NCBI RefSeq assembly: GCF_964340395.1
Contig: NC_135557.1
Span: 15,739,867-15,802,366, forward strand
Source: Glandiceps talaboti
Taxonomy: Eukaryota > Hemichordata > Enteropneusta > Spengelidae
DNA length: 62,500 bases
Direction of reading: 5' to 3'
In this document: piece after piece, positions 26,607 through 40,215 of the stretch
Numbering within the stretch: the stretch's first letter is position 1
Layout of the letters: each line of letters starts with the position of its first letter
Made by a program: the position numbers and the translations under genes
Notes under the pieces: model-generated
Seen by the model: only the letters and a program-made list of their open reading frames with translations
What the model was told of the DNA's origin: nothing
Databases searched by the model: none

Positions 26607-27253
26607 TCAATGTATTTTGGCTTCCATTTTAAATATGTTTATAACGTTGTTTTATCAATGTATCGCTCATTTCAACTGTTGTATTTGTCCTCAGACCACT
26701 AAATAGAGATTTGTCTTTAATGTCCCCCTGACATGAGTCACCACATAAACATCGCAGTACGTTGAAGTGAACGTCTAATTGTCAAAACGGCAGAAGGTGT
26801 TTGACAAGGCTGGTTTTTTTTTAATTACGTGATAATTTGTTAGTTTTCTTTGAGTGATCTTTTTTTCCCATTGCTTAATTTGGTGATAAATAAACGTGTC
26901 AGATATGTGTGTCTCGTGAATGTGATGGATGACTCAACTGAGTGGAAATAAATGTGAGGAAATGGTATTGAATATCGTACGTGCATGTAGTTTTGCACGA
27001 TCGTCTGTAAGCGGCCTCGGATATCAAGATCAAGAGATAAGTGTGGAATGGTTTTCTATATCGTTTGTGTAGATGTGTCTTTTCCTTCCCTAGTTCCACA
27101 ATGAGACGAACAAAAATGTCTGTTCGCCGCTTAATCCTGTCAAGCATTCTTTGAAGGGAACGAGTTTCTTTTGGGGGTTTTCTTTTCTCTAATTGCAATC
27201 ATTTTTATACATTATCGTCATTACTGTTCCCGCCATTTCTACACACGGCTTAC

Positions 27254-27321
27254 TAATAATCGCCCAAACGTTGCAGACGTTGTTCGACAACACCAAGTGA
27301 CGCTGGCTGTACTTGATTCAT
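27254..27321 (-). CDS. Weak candidate first coding exon, unrecognised
   Basis: On the minus strand an ATG at 27321-27319 opens a frame that reads MNQVQPASLGVVEQRLQRLG and continues to a GTAAGC donor at 27253-27252. The peptide composition looks natural and a canonical X-box-like motif lies about 390 bp upstream (27710-27723). I could not find a following exon that keeps the frame open, so this may be chance. Confidence 0.18.
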
Positions 27322-27709
27322 TTTGTACTAGATATGTCTTTGAGCACAACTCTCTCCAGACCGCTCTGTACACGAGCAAAGCATCGTAGAGAAACACAAA
27401 GTAATTACAGTGGCAAGGTAATCTAATAACAACGAAATGAGATTTCGTAACCCCACACAAAGTGCACAGAAAAACCAATAGAACCGTAATAATAAGTATT
27501 ATGCACAGAAAATGCAAAATGTGTATGTGTATAATAAATACGCAGGTTTTCGTTCAGATGTAAAATATAGATTTTCGTTTCTGCTGTCTAAACTCATTAA
27601 CTGCATCAAAAAGCACTTGTTTGAGGATACGTCCATCACATTACGCAATGATTGATTATTTTCAGCCACAGGTTTTAAATCTCTTGAGAGCAGCTCATGT
27701 CAACAAAAT

Positions 27710-28767
27710 GTTTCCGTGGCAACGCGGCATTTGCGGGTTGTATCAACCCAGAAAATAACGCTATTTTCGATAATACTTTGTGTTTTTATAACATCGCATT
27801 CCGGCGAGTTCAGTGAATAGTAAGCCACTTATGAGTTTATAGGTCGATATATTCGAGTAGGTGCCGAATACCGAGAGCTTGCGATTTACGAAATTCAATA
27901 TTAACGATGCCATCCATCGACATACGGTTACTTGTATTATATGTGTTGTCGTCTCTCTCTGTCTGTAATTATATCACACCCAATTTTCAAAATATTCAAA
28001 TAATCACAAATCACAAACCTTTTGGAGTTTCCCGCTGACATCCAAATGTATCGTCTTCGAGGCATCGTACGATGCACCATTCCCCATTTCTCCAAAATGT
28101 CTTTTTTAGAACAGTTGGTTAGAATTCCACCGCAGAGATAGCGTGTCTCCGTTCGTGAGATAATCGTTGGCAAACGCGAGGAAAAGAGCGGGCCAAAACC
28201 ACCTTAAATACACACGCCGTGTATTATGAATTATCCTCAACAAAAACACACGTCGTTCTACTGGCTCGTTAAATCACCAATGTCAGTGAAATCCTTATGT
28301 CCAAGCTCCTGTCATCATTGACTCCATGGAAACAACATCCAGGATAGATGGGAAGTAAGCAATGATACAGATCTATACGGCTTCATGCCATGTCCGACTG
28401 ACGTCACGACCCCCTACGTTGGCAGTCAACCACGGTAATGAAGCCAATCATAAGAAAGGATGTTCGCCAGCTCGACGGTTGCTAGGAGACGCGATATGAA
28501 AGTAAAGCTTCACCAAGGATCGGCCAGAAACAATTATTATATGCAACAGTCGGTTATCATGATTTATAATGATGATAGACAGATGGAAAGAATACACAAA
28601 TAATTAATTTGCTTTATGGTACATAGCAACAATATAACAAACAAAAACATGGTCACGTTGCTATGAATGATTCAGAAATTTATGTCAAATATTGAAAAAT
28701 TAGGAAACAAAATTAAAATGTCAAATGACAACGGTTGCTATAGTTTGTAGATAGTTGTCATAGCAAC
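27710..28767. promoter_or_regulatory. Promoter-like patch with RFX X-boxes, CRE and CCAAT
   Basis: X-box-like motifs (consensus GTNNCC-N2-GGNAAC, bound by RFX factors) occur at 27710-27723 (GTTTCCGTGGCAAC), 28320-28333 (GACTCCATGGAAAC), 28477-28490 (GGTTGCTAGGAGAC) and 28754-28767 (GTTGTCATAGCAAC). Half-sites lie at 28624-28630, 28657-28664 and 28733-28740. A perfect CRE, TGACGTCA, lies at 28399-28406 and a CCAAT at 28444-28448. The patch is visibly richer in CpG than its surroundings. Known biology: RFX X-boxes mark cilium gene promoters, and RFX, CREB and NF-Y act together at some promoters. Which gene is driven here is unknown. Confidence 0.45.
28019..28203 (-). CDS. Candidate internal exon, unrecognised protein
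   Basis: On the minus strand a frame stays open after a TAA near 28204 (sequence TTTAAG, a possible acceptor) down to an AG-GTTTGTGA donor-like junction at 28019/28018. It translates to a basic, cysteine-containing segment including TRYLCGGILTNCSKKDILEK and HRTMPRRRYIWMSAG. It is CpG-rich compared with neighbours and sits downstream (minus sense) of the X-box/CRE/CCAAT patch at 28399-28490. No start codon, partner exon or family was recognised, so it may be part of a small unannotated gene or a chance frame. Confidence 0.28.
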
Positions 28768-28947
28768 GGTAGACAAATAAACAGCTCTAGCGCGAAATTG
28801 TTTTTTAATTGCCTCTTTCATCTTGCTTGTTTTTGCTGTTTCTTATTTATGTTTTGGACTGGATTGACATTTTATGCCTTCGATTATTCGGAGTACACTC
28901 TACAAGGTGTGGTTATACTCTCTTCGTCGCATGTATTAGTAAGTAGC

Positions 28948-28952
<5 letters not shown>

Positions 28953-28995
<43 letters not shown>

Positions 28996-29000
28996 GCGTG
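28953..29000. repeat. (GT)n microsatellite
   Basis: About 40 bp of GT followed by CGTGTG/CATGTG variants. Confidence 0.95.
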
Positions 29001-29284
29001 TGCATGTGCATTTGCGTATGTGTGTTTGTGTGTGAAAGCCAATAGTATTATGATATAGAAAAAAGAAATGCATAAGGAACTTGTGAGACAGTCCGAATAA
29101 ATAGATGTAATCCGACGTTTCGAATAAAAAAAAATTCAAGGTATTGAAAGGCAAGACATAATAGGTAAACACCTGATTATAGCATTATGATATAATAGAT
29201 GAATATACGCCATTCAATGATCTGTGTTCAAGTGTCTTATCTCTGTTTTGTAGAGTGATTGATTGGTTTCATACATAGAATGGA

Positions 29285-29775
29285 TTTAGTTACTAGATTA
29301 GATTGCATTAACTTAGATTAGATTAATTTAGATTAGATTAGATTAGGTTAGATTAGATTAGACTAGATTATATTAGGTTAGATTAGATTAGGTTAGATTA
29401 GATTAGATTAGACCAGGTTAGTTTAGATTAGATTAGGTTAGGTTAGATTAGATTAGGTTAAATTAGGTTAGATTAGATTAGACTTGATTAGATTAGGTTA
29501 GATTAGGTTAGTTTAGGTTAGATTAGGCTAGGTTAGATTATATTAGGTTAAATTAGGTTAGATTAGATTAGATTAGGTTAGATTAGATTAGATTAGGTTA
29601 GATTAGGTTAGATTAGATTAGGTTAGATTAGGTTAGATTAGATTAGACTAGATTAGGTTAGGTTAGGTTAGGTTAGATTAGATTAAACTAGATTAGATTA
29701 GGTTAGATTAGGTTAGGTTAGATTAGATTAGATTAGATTAAATTAAATTAAATAAAATTAGATTAGATTAGATAA
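29285..29775. repeat. TTAGA/TTAGG pentanucleotide satellite
   Basis: About 490 bp of 5-bp units, GATTA mixed irregularly with GGTTA and rarer variants (GACTA, AATTA). Phase is kept almost throughout. Some units equal the arthropod-type telomere unit TTAGG, but TTAGA dominates and the array is interstitial. Confidence 0.96.
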
Positions 29776-30026
29776 GATATCCTTTACTGTCCATAAAAAC
29801 ATGGAAATTCGTCTTGACACCATGCAAACATTAAATTTCTATAGATAACAAGACCCGCGTACGCACACAAATTACCAATTTAAAAATGTACGTGTTAAGC
29901 TGATTTTTATACTACGACCCACAATGCCAAGTTGCTATGATGGTAAAATATAACTATATGATATTGTGCTTTTACACGAGTTGAAATGTTTTAATACACT
30001 AAGCACAAGCCAATTTGAAGGTTTTC

Positions 30027-30654
30027 GAACAAGAAATGTGCAATGTATACCCTGGTCGTACCACAGGGAACAGGACGAATAGTTACTTTTGCTCTCGCGA
30101 TTTTCCGGATTTCTAATTTTATTTTCTCTATATTTCAAATAACTTTTTAAATATTGCCATCATAACTATTGTTTCTTAAGCTTCGCACTGTTTTTTCCCC
30201 AATTTTCTACCGTTAGCAGTCTTATCAGAGTTTAGCAACTTTGCATTGATTACTAGATTTATCTTAGAACAAACTCGCGGGTTATTTGCCCAATTAACAC
30301 ATTGCGCAGTGAGTGTAAACATCTCCTGATCATGATCTGACTAAGGGAAGTACAAGGCCTGCCATTAGTAGGATCAGCGGATGTTTACACTCACTGTGGT
30401 ATGTGTTAATTGGGCAATTATCCTGTGAGTTTGTTCTAGGTAGGATTAGCAATCTAGTAATTAAATGTAAATTCTGATAAAATAATTCGTAATGATAGGA
30501 AATAGGCAATAATTATGGAGGCAATATTTAAAACTTTATTTGAAATATAGAGAAAATAATATTTGAAATCCGGAAAATCGCGAAAACAAAATTGATTATT
30601 CGTCCTGTATTTTATAGTCGTACCATGGATAAGACAAGATATGTGTTCTAACTG
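30027..30654. mobile_element. Foldback element with ~300-bp inverted arms
   Basis: The left arm (about 30027-30335) and right arm (about 30370-30654) are inverted copies. Matching words include AGGACGAATA, CGCGATTTTCCGGATTTC, TTTCTCTATATTTCAAATAA, GCCCAATTAACACAT and CAGTGAGTGTAAACATC, with about 35 bp between arms. No coding capacity is visible. A third, unpaired copy of most of the arm lies at 40966-41160, so this is a dispersed family. Confidence 0.88.
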
Positions 30655-31880
<1,226 letters not shown>

Positions 31881-32607
31881 GCACGTGTTTAACTTCTTTG
31901 GGATAATTAATTATCTTTTGCGATCAATATTTGGATCCCGATTGGTGGGATACATTACATTTCAACTCTCGGGTGCATGTAAAGTCTATCTACGACATGG
32001 TGCTTGTGGAAACAAGTGTTTTCCCTTTCTACTCTCAAACACCTACAAGATCAGAAAGCCGAGGGCCAGACATGAGTTGGGCTTGGCAACTTCTTCAGTG
32101 CGACCTTTAGAAGAATATTTTATCTGCAATTATTCTATCCTTTTATCCTGCTGTACGGCATGAACCAATAGTAGTCGTCAACAATTTAAATAAAAATTGT
32201 TATAATAATAATAATAATAATATCCCCACCGAAAGTATTTATAGGCCTACATTCTATATTTTCTTATCCCAATTAGAATATTTATCTAATCAGAGACTAT
32301 TCTTGACTGTGGCTGAGTCAAAGATTTTGAATTAATTGGAATCCAAATTCCCTGCTGTATTTTTATCGACGATACTTCTATGTTACAGTAATTGGGCATT
32401 TTCCTATTCTGCAGACCATAAACGTAAGCATGCAGCAAGAATAACAATTTTGAAAACTAAATGACTGTACGATTTGATAGAAAGGAATTGTATAAATATT
32501 CCTAAATGTCTATCGTGTACACCAAAAATGTGTTCATGCAGCACCACTGAAAATTTGTAAATTGCAAAATGTCAATAGTGCAGAATTTCTAAGCAAGCCT
32601 GCGAGAA

Positions 32608-32848
32608 CTATATATCGTGTAGTGATTTGTAGACTGCTTTTGATTGCCAAGCATGATGCACGATTACGCTTGTGGTCTGCAGGATATAGTCATACCATAA
32701 ATGAATATTATTGAGTCATTTCTGGATTTTATTCGGCATTTTGGTCTGCGCAACTAACATTTCTGGTTAACAATCAAATTCTATATCGTGTAATGATTTT
32801 TAGATTCCATTTGATTTTCAAAGCTGCCGATCATGACTCACGATGACA
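32608..32848 (+). repeat. Diverged direct repeat pair, ~65 bp each
   Basis: Units at about 32608-32672 and 32781-32848 share CTATATCGTGTARTGATTT, TTTGATT and a CATGAYNCACGAT word, spaced about 173 bp. Confidence 0.6.
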
Positions 32849-35225
32849 TTGAAGGTCGTCACGGTAGACATTTTATGCACTCGTATGTTTTTCGTCTTCA
32901 TGGTGAACATTTTTTATTTAAATATTAAACAAAATAAAATTGTTACACTTTTTGAAGTATTCTATATTCAGAAAATAGTCGTGCCAAAGAGCCCACCCAC
33001 ACAACAAGGAAACAAATTTGATTCAGAAAATATTCGTTCTAAATAGCTCACTTATACAATTATTTGTGAAAGAATAACGATATTGACTTGTCATGACATA
33101 ACTATGGCAGGCCACGTATCGCAATATTCAATAAAATACGTATATATTCCAATAGTTTCATTCACTGTGTAGAATTCTCAATACAACTTAATTGATGAAA
33201 ATTAAGTTTTGTTGCCAATAAAACATATTTTCATGAATAAATCAAATTAGTATTCATAAACTTCATGTTTTTATTTCTTAATCTATACATTTATATTCTG
33301 AGAATCGTTCTAAACAGCGTAAAAATCAATGTTTATATTCACAAATTTCAGTTCGTTATTCATTAACGTCTATTCATGTTGATGGTTTATATGTATTTTT
33401 AAGTTTCATTAAAAATGCATTTGTATTCGTCAAAATTACATTCTAATTCCCAATATTGTTATTGACGAATTATTTTTGTATCAGTAAATTGTATTGGTTA
33501 TTGATTGTATTTCATATTGAACCAGTGTTCTATTTGCTTGACATAAGAATTCATATCCTCGTATTAGTCATGTTGCCGTTGTACAAGAGATTGTAGTTTC
33601 CATAGTGTGAGTTCTCTCTGGTATATTCCATTATCAAACAGACAATGAATGATCAATGGTGTTTTTTATTATTGTACATTACTTGATTACACCTCTCAAA
33701 CACTGTCGAATTGATAGGAAAATGCACGAATATGTTAATTTTTTCGACATTATGTTTAAACAAATTACAAATTTATAGTACCAGTACTTGATTATTTAAT
33801 GTTTTTTTTAGGAAGTCTAAGTAGCATTTCTGAGATATAAACAAAACGTCGACATGATGATGTAAAATTTGAACACCAAATAAAGGTGTTAAAAGCATTA
33901 AATCGTATTATCTCGTATTAAACAAGGACCGTAAATATTTCATATGTTTGGACCCATTACATTAATGAGACAGGAAAATTGTGACATTAATTATGATTAA
34001 AATATTTAATAATTCATAACGCAAATATATTCCATATTGTAATAATAGGCGATGATTAATATCCTCATAAGACTACTAACTAAATGTAACATTTGTTTTA
34101 ATGGGTGCATGCAACCAAGCTGTTCTCGGGCAATATGCATACATTTCTTTGTGCTAATGTACAGTTGAGTTATTATTTGCATTCTGTTCCAAGCGTGGAT
34201 ACAGAATGTGTTTTACAACGTAAATCAACCTGAAAACAAACACTCTGTGAAACACAGTTATACAAATTGAAACACATAAATACAGTGACTCGACTTAATA
34301 TTCCCTCTTAAAATGATAATTTCTTTAAATTTCAATACTTTGACTTTGAAGCATATATAACCATTTCACAGCTATTGCACACAGCTCTTTGGTTGACAAC
34401 GTTTAGTGAGCATGGCTTCTCTTATACAGACACAGACATTTTATCTCTCCTTCCCTCACTTCCTCCCTTCCCCCTCATCACTCCCTCACCACCCATCTCC
34501 CTGTTTTTTTTGTGTGTTTTTTTTAAAGTCTGAATGTTTGCTTTTCTTGTTTTTAATGAGACCTTGGGATTTACATATGGTAACCTATTAGTATCAAAGA
34601 CGTAATGCTGCCGATCATGACGTAATTCTGCCCTCATACACCTAGGATTAATTCGACTTAAAACAAGACTTAATATATTACCATGGCAATAGAGGTTGAC
34701 ATCTTCCAAGGTTCGTCGTTTGAGGGCTCAGTTATTGACCATTGGTCGAACTAATCATTGGCGCCTGAGGGCGTTCAACGGAAGTAATTAATTATCAATA
34801 AGGTAGATTTAAAGCCAATAAATGAATCATAAATTATTTAGAAAAAACAGTTTATCATATATTTTTTAAAGTTATATTACACCTTAATTTTTTTTTAATT
34901 TTAAGAATTAGAAAACAGATTCAATTTCCAAATTGCAGTTATCCGACGATCAACCTGGAACTCTCTCCGGAATCGCTAGTACTTTGCTGTGATAACGCCC
35001 ATACATATGTAGACCCGGTGGCTCCATCAAACATTCCAAAATTCATAATTAAAGGAACAAAAGTACTCTCTGGTAAATTTTGATGATTCTCAACATCAGA
35101 ACTGCTAGAATGTGTCACCGTAAAAATAATATACGGAGACGAATACCTTCTGGGCTTGATTTCTCGATTTCCCCAGCCAGGACCTCTTGTAATTACTGAA
35201 GGCTGCTTTGTCGTTTTATATATAT
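32849..35225. other. Long AT-rich intergenic stretch
   Basis: Very AT-rich, with many ATTCAT/ATTCGT words between 33160 and 33500. No supported gene or element. Confidence 0.5.
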
Positions 35226-35277
35226 TTGCGTGCGCGTGTGCGTGTGTATGTGTGTGCGTGCGTGCGTGCGTGCGTGC

Positions 35278-35318
<41 letters not shown>
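35226..35318. repeat. (GT)n / (GCGT)n microsatellite
   Basis: GCGT tetramers at about 35256-35283 followed by about 35 bp of pure GT. Confidence 0.95.
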
Positions 35319-35320
<2 letters not shown>

Positions 35321-36237
35321 CGATAAATAACTCCATCTATTAGTATGTGCTGTAGAGTATATGGCTCCGAATATATTTGTGCAGCTGTAGCTTACTGTAC
35401 CCTCAATACATACTTGCAGAGGTGATGACATTTGCAAAAGATGTTGAAATAGATAGTTAAGCCACACACACTGGTGTATTTAAATTCAGCGAAAGTGTTA
35501 TCAAATTGGCAACTCTACCCTAAGCATTCGAGATATCACTCGCCTGTGCAAAAGGTCGGCGTATACATTACACCAAATTGAGGTTTAGTACTGTTCAATT
35601 TGAAAGACAGTGATTTATCTGTAAGTGGCACCAGTTTCCCTCTCTTCAATAAAATAAGCTATTTTTCTGTAATTTAATAATGAACTCTTTCAGACGGTTA
35701 CATAAAACATAATGGGAATAGACTGATGTATTGTAGAAAGCGTATACAGAAGAAGTGATCCTTGGGTATTCGTTGTTTCCTCCTGCTTTGCCACTAGAGT
35801 GCTTCGGAGCTGAACAAAATGGAGACGATATTTGAATTTCTGAATTAGATTAAGTGCGTACATTTTTATCATAATTATTGAAGCATACATGGTCGCTTAG
35901 TAACTGATTTCTGTCAACATCCGAAAAATTAAAATCTGTTTATAAAATGGTAAATGATCTTTACTATACAATCGCAATGTTTACACACAGACATCAAGCG
36001 ACAATACCATTAAAAACAAAAAGGTGTTGTTGTTGTTTTTTTTAAAAAACCCATCATCATCATAACCTTACAACTACTCACTATGTCATTAACATATAAA
36101 TTTAATCTCAGCTCCAGAATCGTATTCAAATTGAATCAAACGTGAAATTAGTCTCAGATTCAGCTTCATATTCAGCCTCATATACGTAAATACACGATGA
36201 CACCCAATAAAAGCCGTCAATGTATTCAAGAAAAAAT
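35319..36237. other. Intergenic stretch without a gene
   Basis: No supported gene or element; the frames on both strands are short and motif-free. Confidence 0.45.
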
Positions 36238-36790
36238 ATTATTATTTATTTATTATTATTTATTGCTTGTAAAAAAACGCGCTACACGTGCGTCTCTGCG
36301 CATTGTACAGGTTTGAAGTTAAGAAATTTGCAACAGTAAATAAAATACCAGCACACACAGAGGGACTAAGTATAAACCGACCCATTAAAATAATTCAAAT
36401 TGTATAAAAAACTGACATGTTAAAATTCAATCACTTCCAATAAAACCGACCTGTTAAATAAAATTACTTGGATGTTGTCTAAAAAATGTGTCTTTAAACT
36501 ACGTTTAAAAAATGTCAACAGTCTTTACATTTTTTAAAGCGAACTCCACAAAGAGTGTGCGCACACTGAAAAAGCCCTCTGGCCATAAGATTTATTAAAA
36601 TTACCACGTGGTTGGACTAAGCGTAGCTTTTCAGCAGAACGAAGATTTCGTGTTGGAACATAAATGCTAATTAAATCTGACAGGTATGATGGTGCGACGT
36701 GCTTGATTACCTTGAAAGTGATTATGACGATCGATGTCGTCGAGGCGCCAAGCAATTGTCCTCTTCACACCTACCTGACAGCATTTATTC
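36238..36790 (-). mobile_element. 3' end of a second CR1/L2-like LINE
   Basis: On the minus strand the frame 36755-36534 reads APSYLSDLISIYVPTRNLRS and later SYGQRAFSVCAHSLWSSL, the C-terminal region of a LINE reverse transcriptase and homologous in layout to the copy at 1-1172 but a different subfamily. It continues through IFKT, a stop, and FKDTFF into a 3' UTR. The element ends in a short TTA/TTTA repeat tail at about 36238-36262, the kind of microsatellite tail seen on CR1/L2 elements. It is heavily 5' truncated. Confidence 0.85.
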
Positions 36791-37332
36791 TGATACCAAC
36801 TTTATATACGTCACCAAATAAAATTCCGTTGCCACGGGCAACGTGGTGTTTTCCAAATCAGTCAAAATTGAGACTAACATACATTTAGATTTTCCCATCT
36901 GTCTTTGACACGTTTTTGTAACCTTTCGCAGCTAGATGACACATATATACGTTTTCCGCGATCATTTATGTAGACAGAATTATCGACAAAAATAGCTGCA
37001 TTTACAGTAAATTAATACTCCTCTGAAAATATCAAAGGTTAAAATAGATCGCGTTGCCATCTATTTAAGAGGGATATAATGCAGGGAAGATATTGTCGTC
37101 ACAGGGTTACCTTGTTAAAATGCTTTCTGCTGCGTACTGACGTTTCAATGATTCACACCATATAATTACTTTACAAGTTGCACATATTATACTTTCCTAG
37201 TATACGGATAGTCAATGTCATGCTCAACTTTATTTGACAAATGTCAAGGTTTTGAAAGCGTGTCTTCCCTATATTCTAGGACTACTCTCCATTGTTAGTC
37301 TACGCTTATGATACATCTTTATACAGAGCATT

Positions 37333-39624
37333 CAGGGTCGTAGCCTGACCAAATTGCCGGGGGGGGGGCAGAACTTTATCTTGGTGCAATCATGCATTTA
37401 AAATTTAGAAAGGTGCTAGTTTACATAAATTTGCATGCAATGTACATAATATATATTTTAGCATACGCAATGAAATATCATATATAAGGCCAGAAAAAAT
37501 TTACAAAATTCTGGTCAACGGGTAACCTAACCCATCACATTGGGTAAGTAGGTCGATTTCATTTTTTCACAATGCTTGACAAGGATAAAACAAACCATAT
37601 ATAATGATAGCAAAATATTTCAGGTCGAGTTTAGATAGAACATCTTGATACTATCTCATGCAATTTGTCTACATAGCTACAGTAAGGAAATGTACACAAT
37701 TTACGGTTAAACAAATGTTGTAGCTCCTCTCACCCTCTCTTCTAAAAAATGTTAAGCCCCGCCAAATGAAACTCAAGCATTATTTTAGCCACCCCTTCTG
37801 TCACCTACAGTGGAGATATAAACTCAAATTGTACAATGATGCAAAAAAATATAAGTGATAGCCAACTACAATAATGAGATTACACAGGATGTGGATTTCA
37901 CATGCATAAGGAGATGTCTCTAATTAGCTCTAACCTATACAGGGAGGTACTTAGCCAGACACCTGCCATCTTCTTTTGGGAGAAATACAATTATCACCTT
38001 GATTGCTACTGATTGGAAGGAGACAACTCCAAAGGTAAAAAAGTGAAAATAAGACAGTGTAGGAAGCCATTTATAGAGGCATAAAATATCAAACCATAGA
38101 CATAATTTAAAGTCTTACAATGCTTGAATATGGTAATAAAATACCAGAACTGAAACGATTATGCTATGCATTACATATTATCTGGAAGTGTATTTTGTTG
38201 TGGCAAAGCTGAAAGATATTTTGCGGATGTGCACTTGGGTAAATGACTTCTCCTGAAATTTGATTTGGTTCCAAAAAATCCCGAATAAAGAGCAAAACAT
38301 TTCAAGATTTTCAAACTTTTGATGGTCCAATGACTGCACAGCTAGCCCACTCAAATGGTCGTAAACTTTTGTCCCATTCTTTTTAGTGCACATTGGATAT
38401 GCAACAGCTTAATTTAATCTCAATTCATGCTTGTATGCATCATCAGATCCAAGTAAACCACTGTATAAGATATTATATAAATTGGAATAGACTCAAATGT
38501 GTATTGTTACATGTACTATTTAGAAAATATAAAAAAATCATTAACTTTGAAAAGAAATGCGAAGCCCGCATGAGGATCACCAGAAAAAAATGTATGGGTA
38601 GGTTGAACAGCTTTATCATTTTTTCTGGACTAATGTCGTATCTTTCAAAGTAGTTGCCGAAAAGATGTCACATTCAAAGTAAAAAAAAATGGACGGTGCT
38701 TTCTCAAATAAGTAACTACAAAATAATCAATTTCTTTAACCAACTCCCAAAACTTTTATGGCACGTTTATGTCAGAAGCCAAGGTGAACTCAGTGAATTC
38801 TCCTTGTCATTATCATTATAATGGAAATTGAAGTTTGGATTTTGATGTCGAAGGTACAGCACTGTTTACAAATTCAGGGCCATTCTTTCCATAGCAAATT
38901 GTCGCTTCAAAATGAATTGCGGAATAACGCTAGTGTCAGTGTGCAATGAGATAATTATATCAAACAACATTTTAACCAAAGACAACGTCGAACACAATTA
39001 TTGAAAGAAAGATCTTCAAATAGTGGTACTGCGTACCTAGTTTAATAGTTTTACAGGGCCACCAAATATTCCAAATAGAGATCTGCTGTTTTATCAGCAT
39101 GACATGTTTTAATATAAGGAACAAGATGTAAATGAGATCGAGCGCATCTTCGGAGTCACGAGTCACTGCATGCAGCATAGCAGGCAACCTCACGTTGAAC
39201 GACTTTTTCCGTCTTTTTTTGAGTTTCACTCGCTGACATTATAATTGCGACTTGCTATCTTCAAATGAAGGAGACTTTCAAGACTACTGATACTCGCGGA
39301 ATATGCACAGTGGTCAGTGCATGTGCGCACTTCTTTTGTACTTTCCCGCACAAAGAATATTTAATTGCTGCAAAAAGTTACAATTTTTAACTGGACACAT
39401 TTTTATTCAAAGTTATTCCAGCGTACAATAGAGATAAAAGATACATATTCGTGAGGAGTCAGTGTACAGTCACTTTAGTGAACCATCAATTTAAATCGTG
39501 CATGCTAGGAATCATCATTTAATAACATCGCTATGTATTCAAAAAGTGTTTTTTTTCTTGCTTTTTTCCAAAATCTCAGGGGGCAGCTGCCCCCCCTCCC
39601 CCCCCCCCACGGGCTACGGTACTG
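37333..39624. mobile_element. DNA-transposon-like element, 2.29 kb, 5-bp target duplication
   Basis: The left end reads CAGGGTCGTAGCC followed by a G run and CAG. The right end, read inward on minus, is CAGTACCGTAGCC followed by a G run and CAG. Ten of the first 13 bases match, and both ends then enter a poly-G block. The element is bounded by GCATT at 37328-37332 and again at 39625-39629, a direct 5-bp target duplication. Ends of the CAGGG-CGTAGCC-G-run type are common in hAT-like animal elements, some with short duplications (family knowledge). Internal frames (38178-38393, 38972-39229 minus) are short and unrecognised, so it is non-autonomous or decayed. Confidence 0.72.
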
Positions 39625-39629
39625 GCATT

Positions 39630-39905
39630 GCATCTTACTGTTCACTGTGCTGTTGATACACGCATAAGAAACTACACATGCTACATTTTAAGATAGCAAG
39701 ATTGAATGAATACCTGTCAGTATCTTGCTACATTTTGTCTGAATAAAATGAACTAACGCGCCTCGATATCAAGTGAAGACAACAAAGCATTGGCGCCGGC
39801 ATGTCTGTGACTAGTTGCAGTCTGTGACTAGTTGCAGTACATTGCAAGTGGAGTTCTTTTCTTTCAGACTAAATGTAGCAAGACTTGATCTTGATGTCTT
39901 ACAGT
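39630..39905 (+). repeat. Dispersed repeat with TTGCTACATTTTGTCT stem, copy 1
   Basis: Shares AAGATAGCAAGATTGAATGA, TTGCTACATTTTGTCT, AAATGAACTAAC and GGCGCC-containing words with 51668-51955. CTTGCTACATTTTGTCT at 39724-39740 is answered by an inverted copy at 39866-39882 (16 of 17 bases). It begins directly at the right end of the element at 37333-39624. Confidence 0.85.
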
Positions 39906-40077
39906 ATATATAGTGCAGTTTCTAATTGGTTTGAGTGAGTGAACAGTAGTCTGAAATGCACTGCAAAATCTGAAAAATTCCAGCTAAAGATGATGTGATA
40001 AAGTCTATGTTGATGACCGTAAAATAAATGTCAGTGAGGATAATTATTTTTTTAATTCTAGCAATAAATTGAGGAAT

Positions 40078-40135
40078 GAATCAAGTAAGTGTAAATAAGT
40101 AAGTAAATAAATAAATATATACATACATAAATAGA

Positions 40136-40214
<79 letters not shown>

Positions 40215-40215
40215 A
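40078..40215. repeat. (AAAT)n microsatellite
   Basis: AAGT then AAAT tetramers, the pure part from about 40136. The Leu-Phe-Ile-Tyr frame on minus is an artefact. Confidence 0.96.

Noticed and set aside
26899-27198. 99-residue minus-strand frame, basic
   Set aside because: No recognised motif, and joining it to the neighbouring candidate exons gives early stops.
29285-29775. True telomeric array
   Set aside because: Interstitial, dominated by TTAGA, and flanked by ordinary sequence on both sides.
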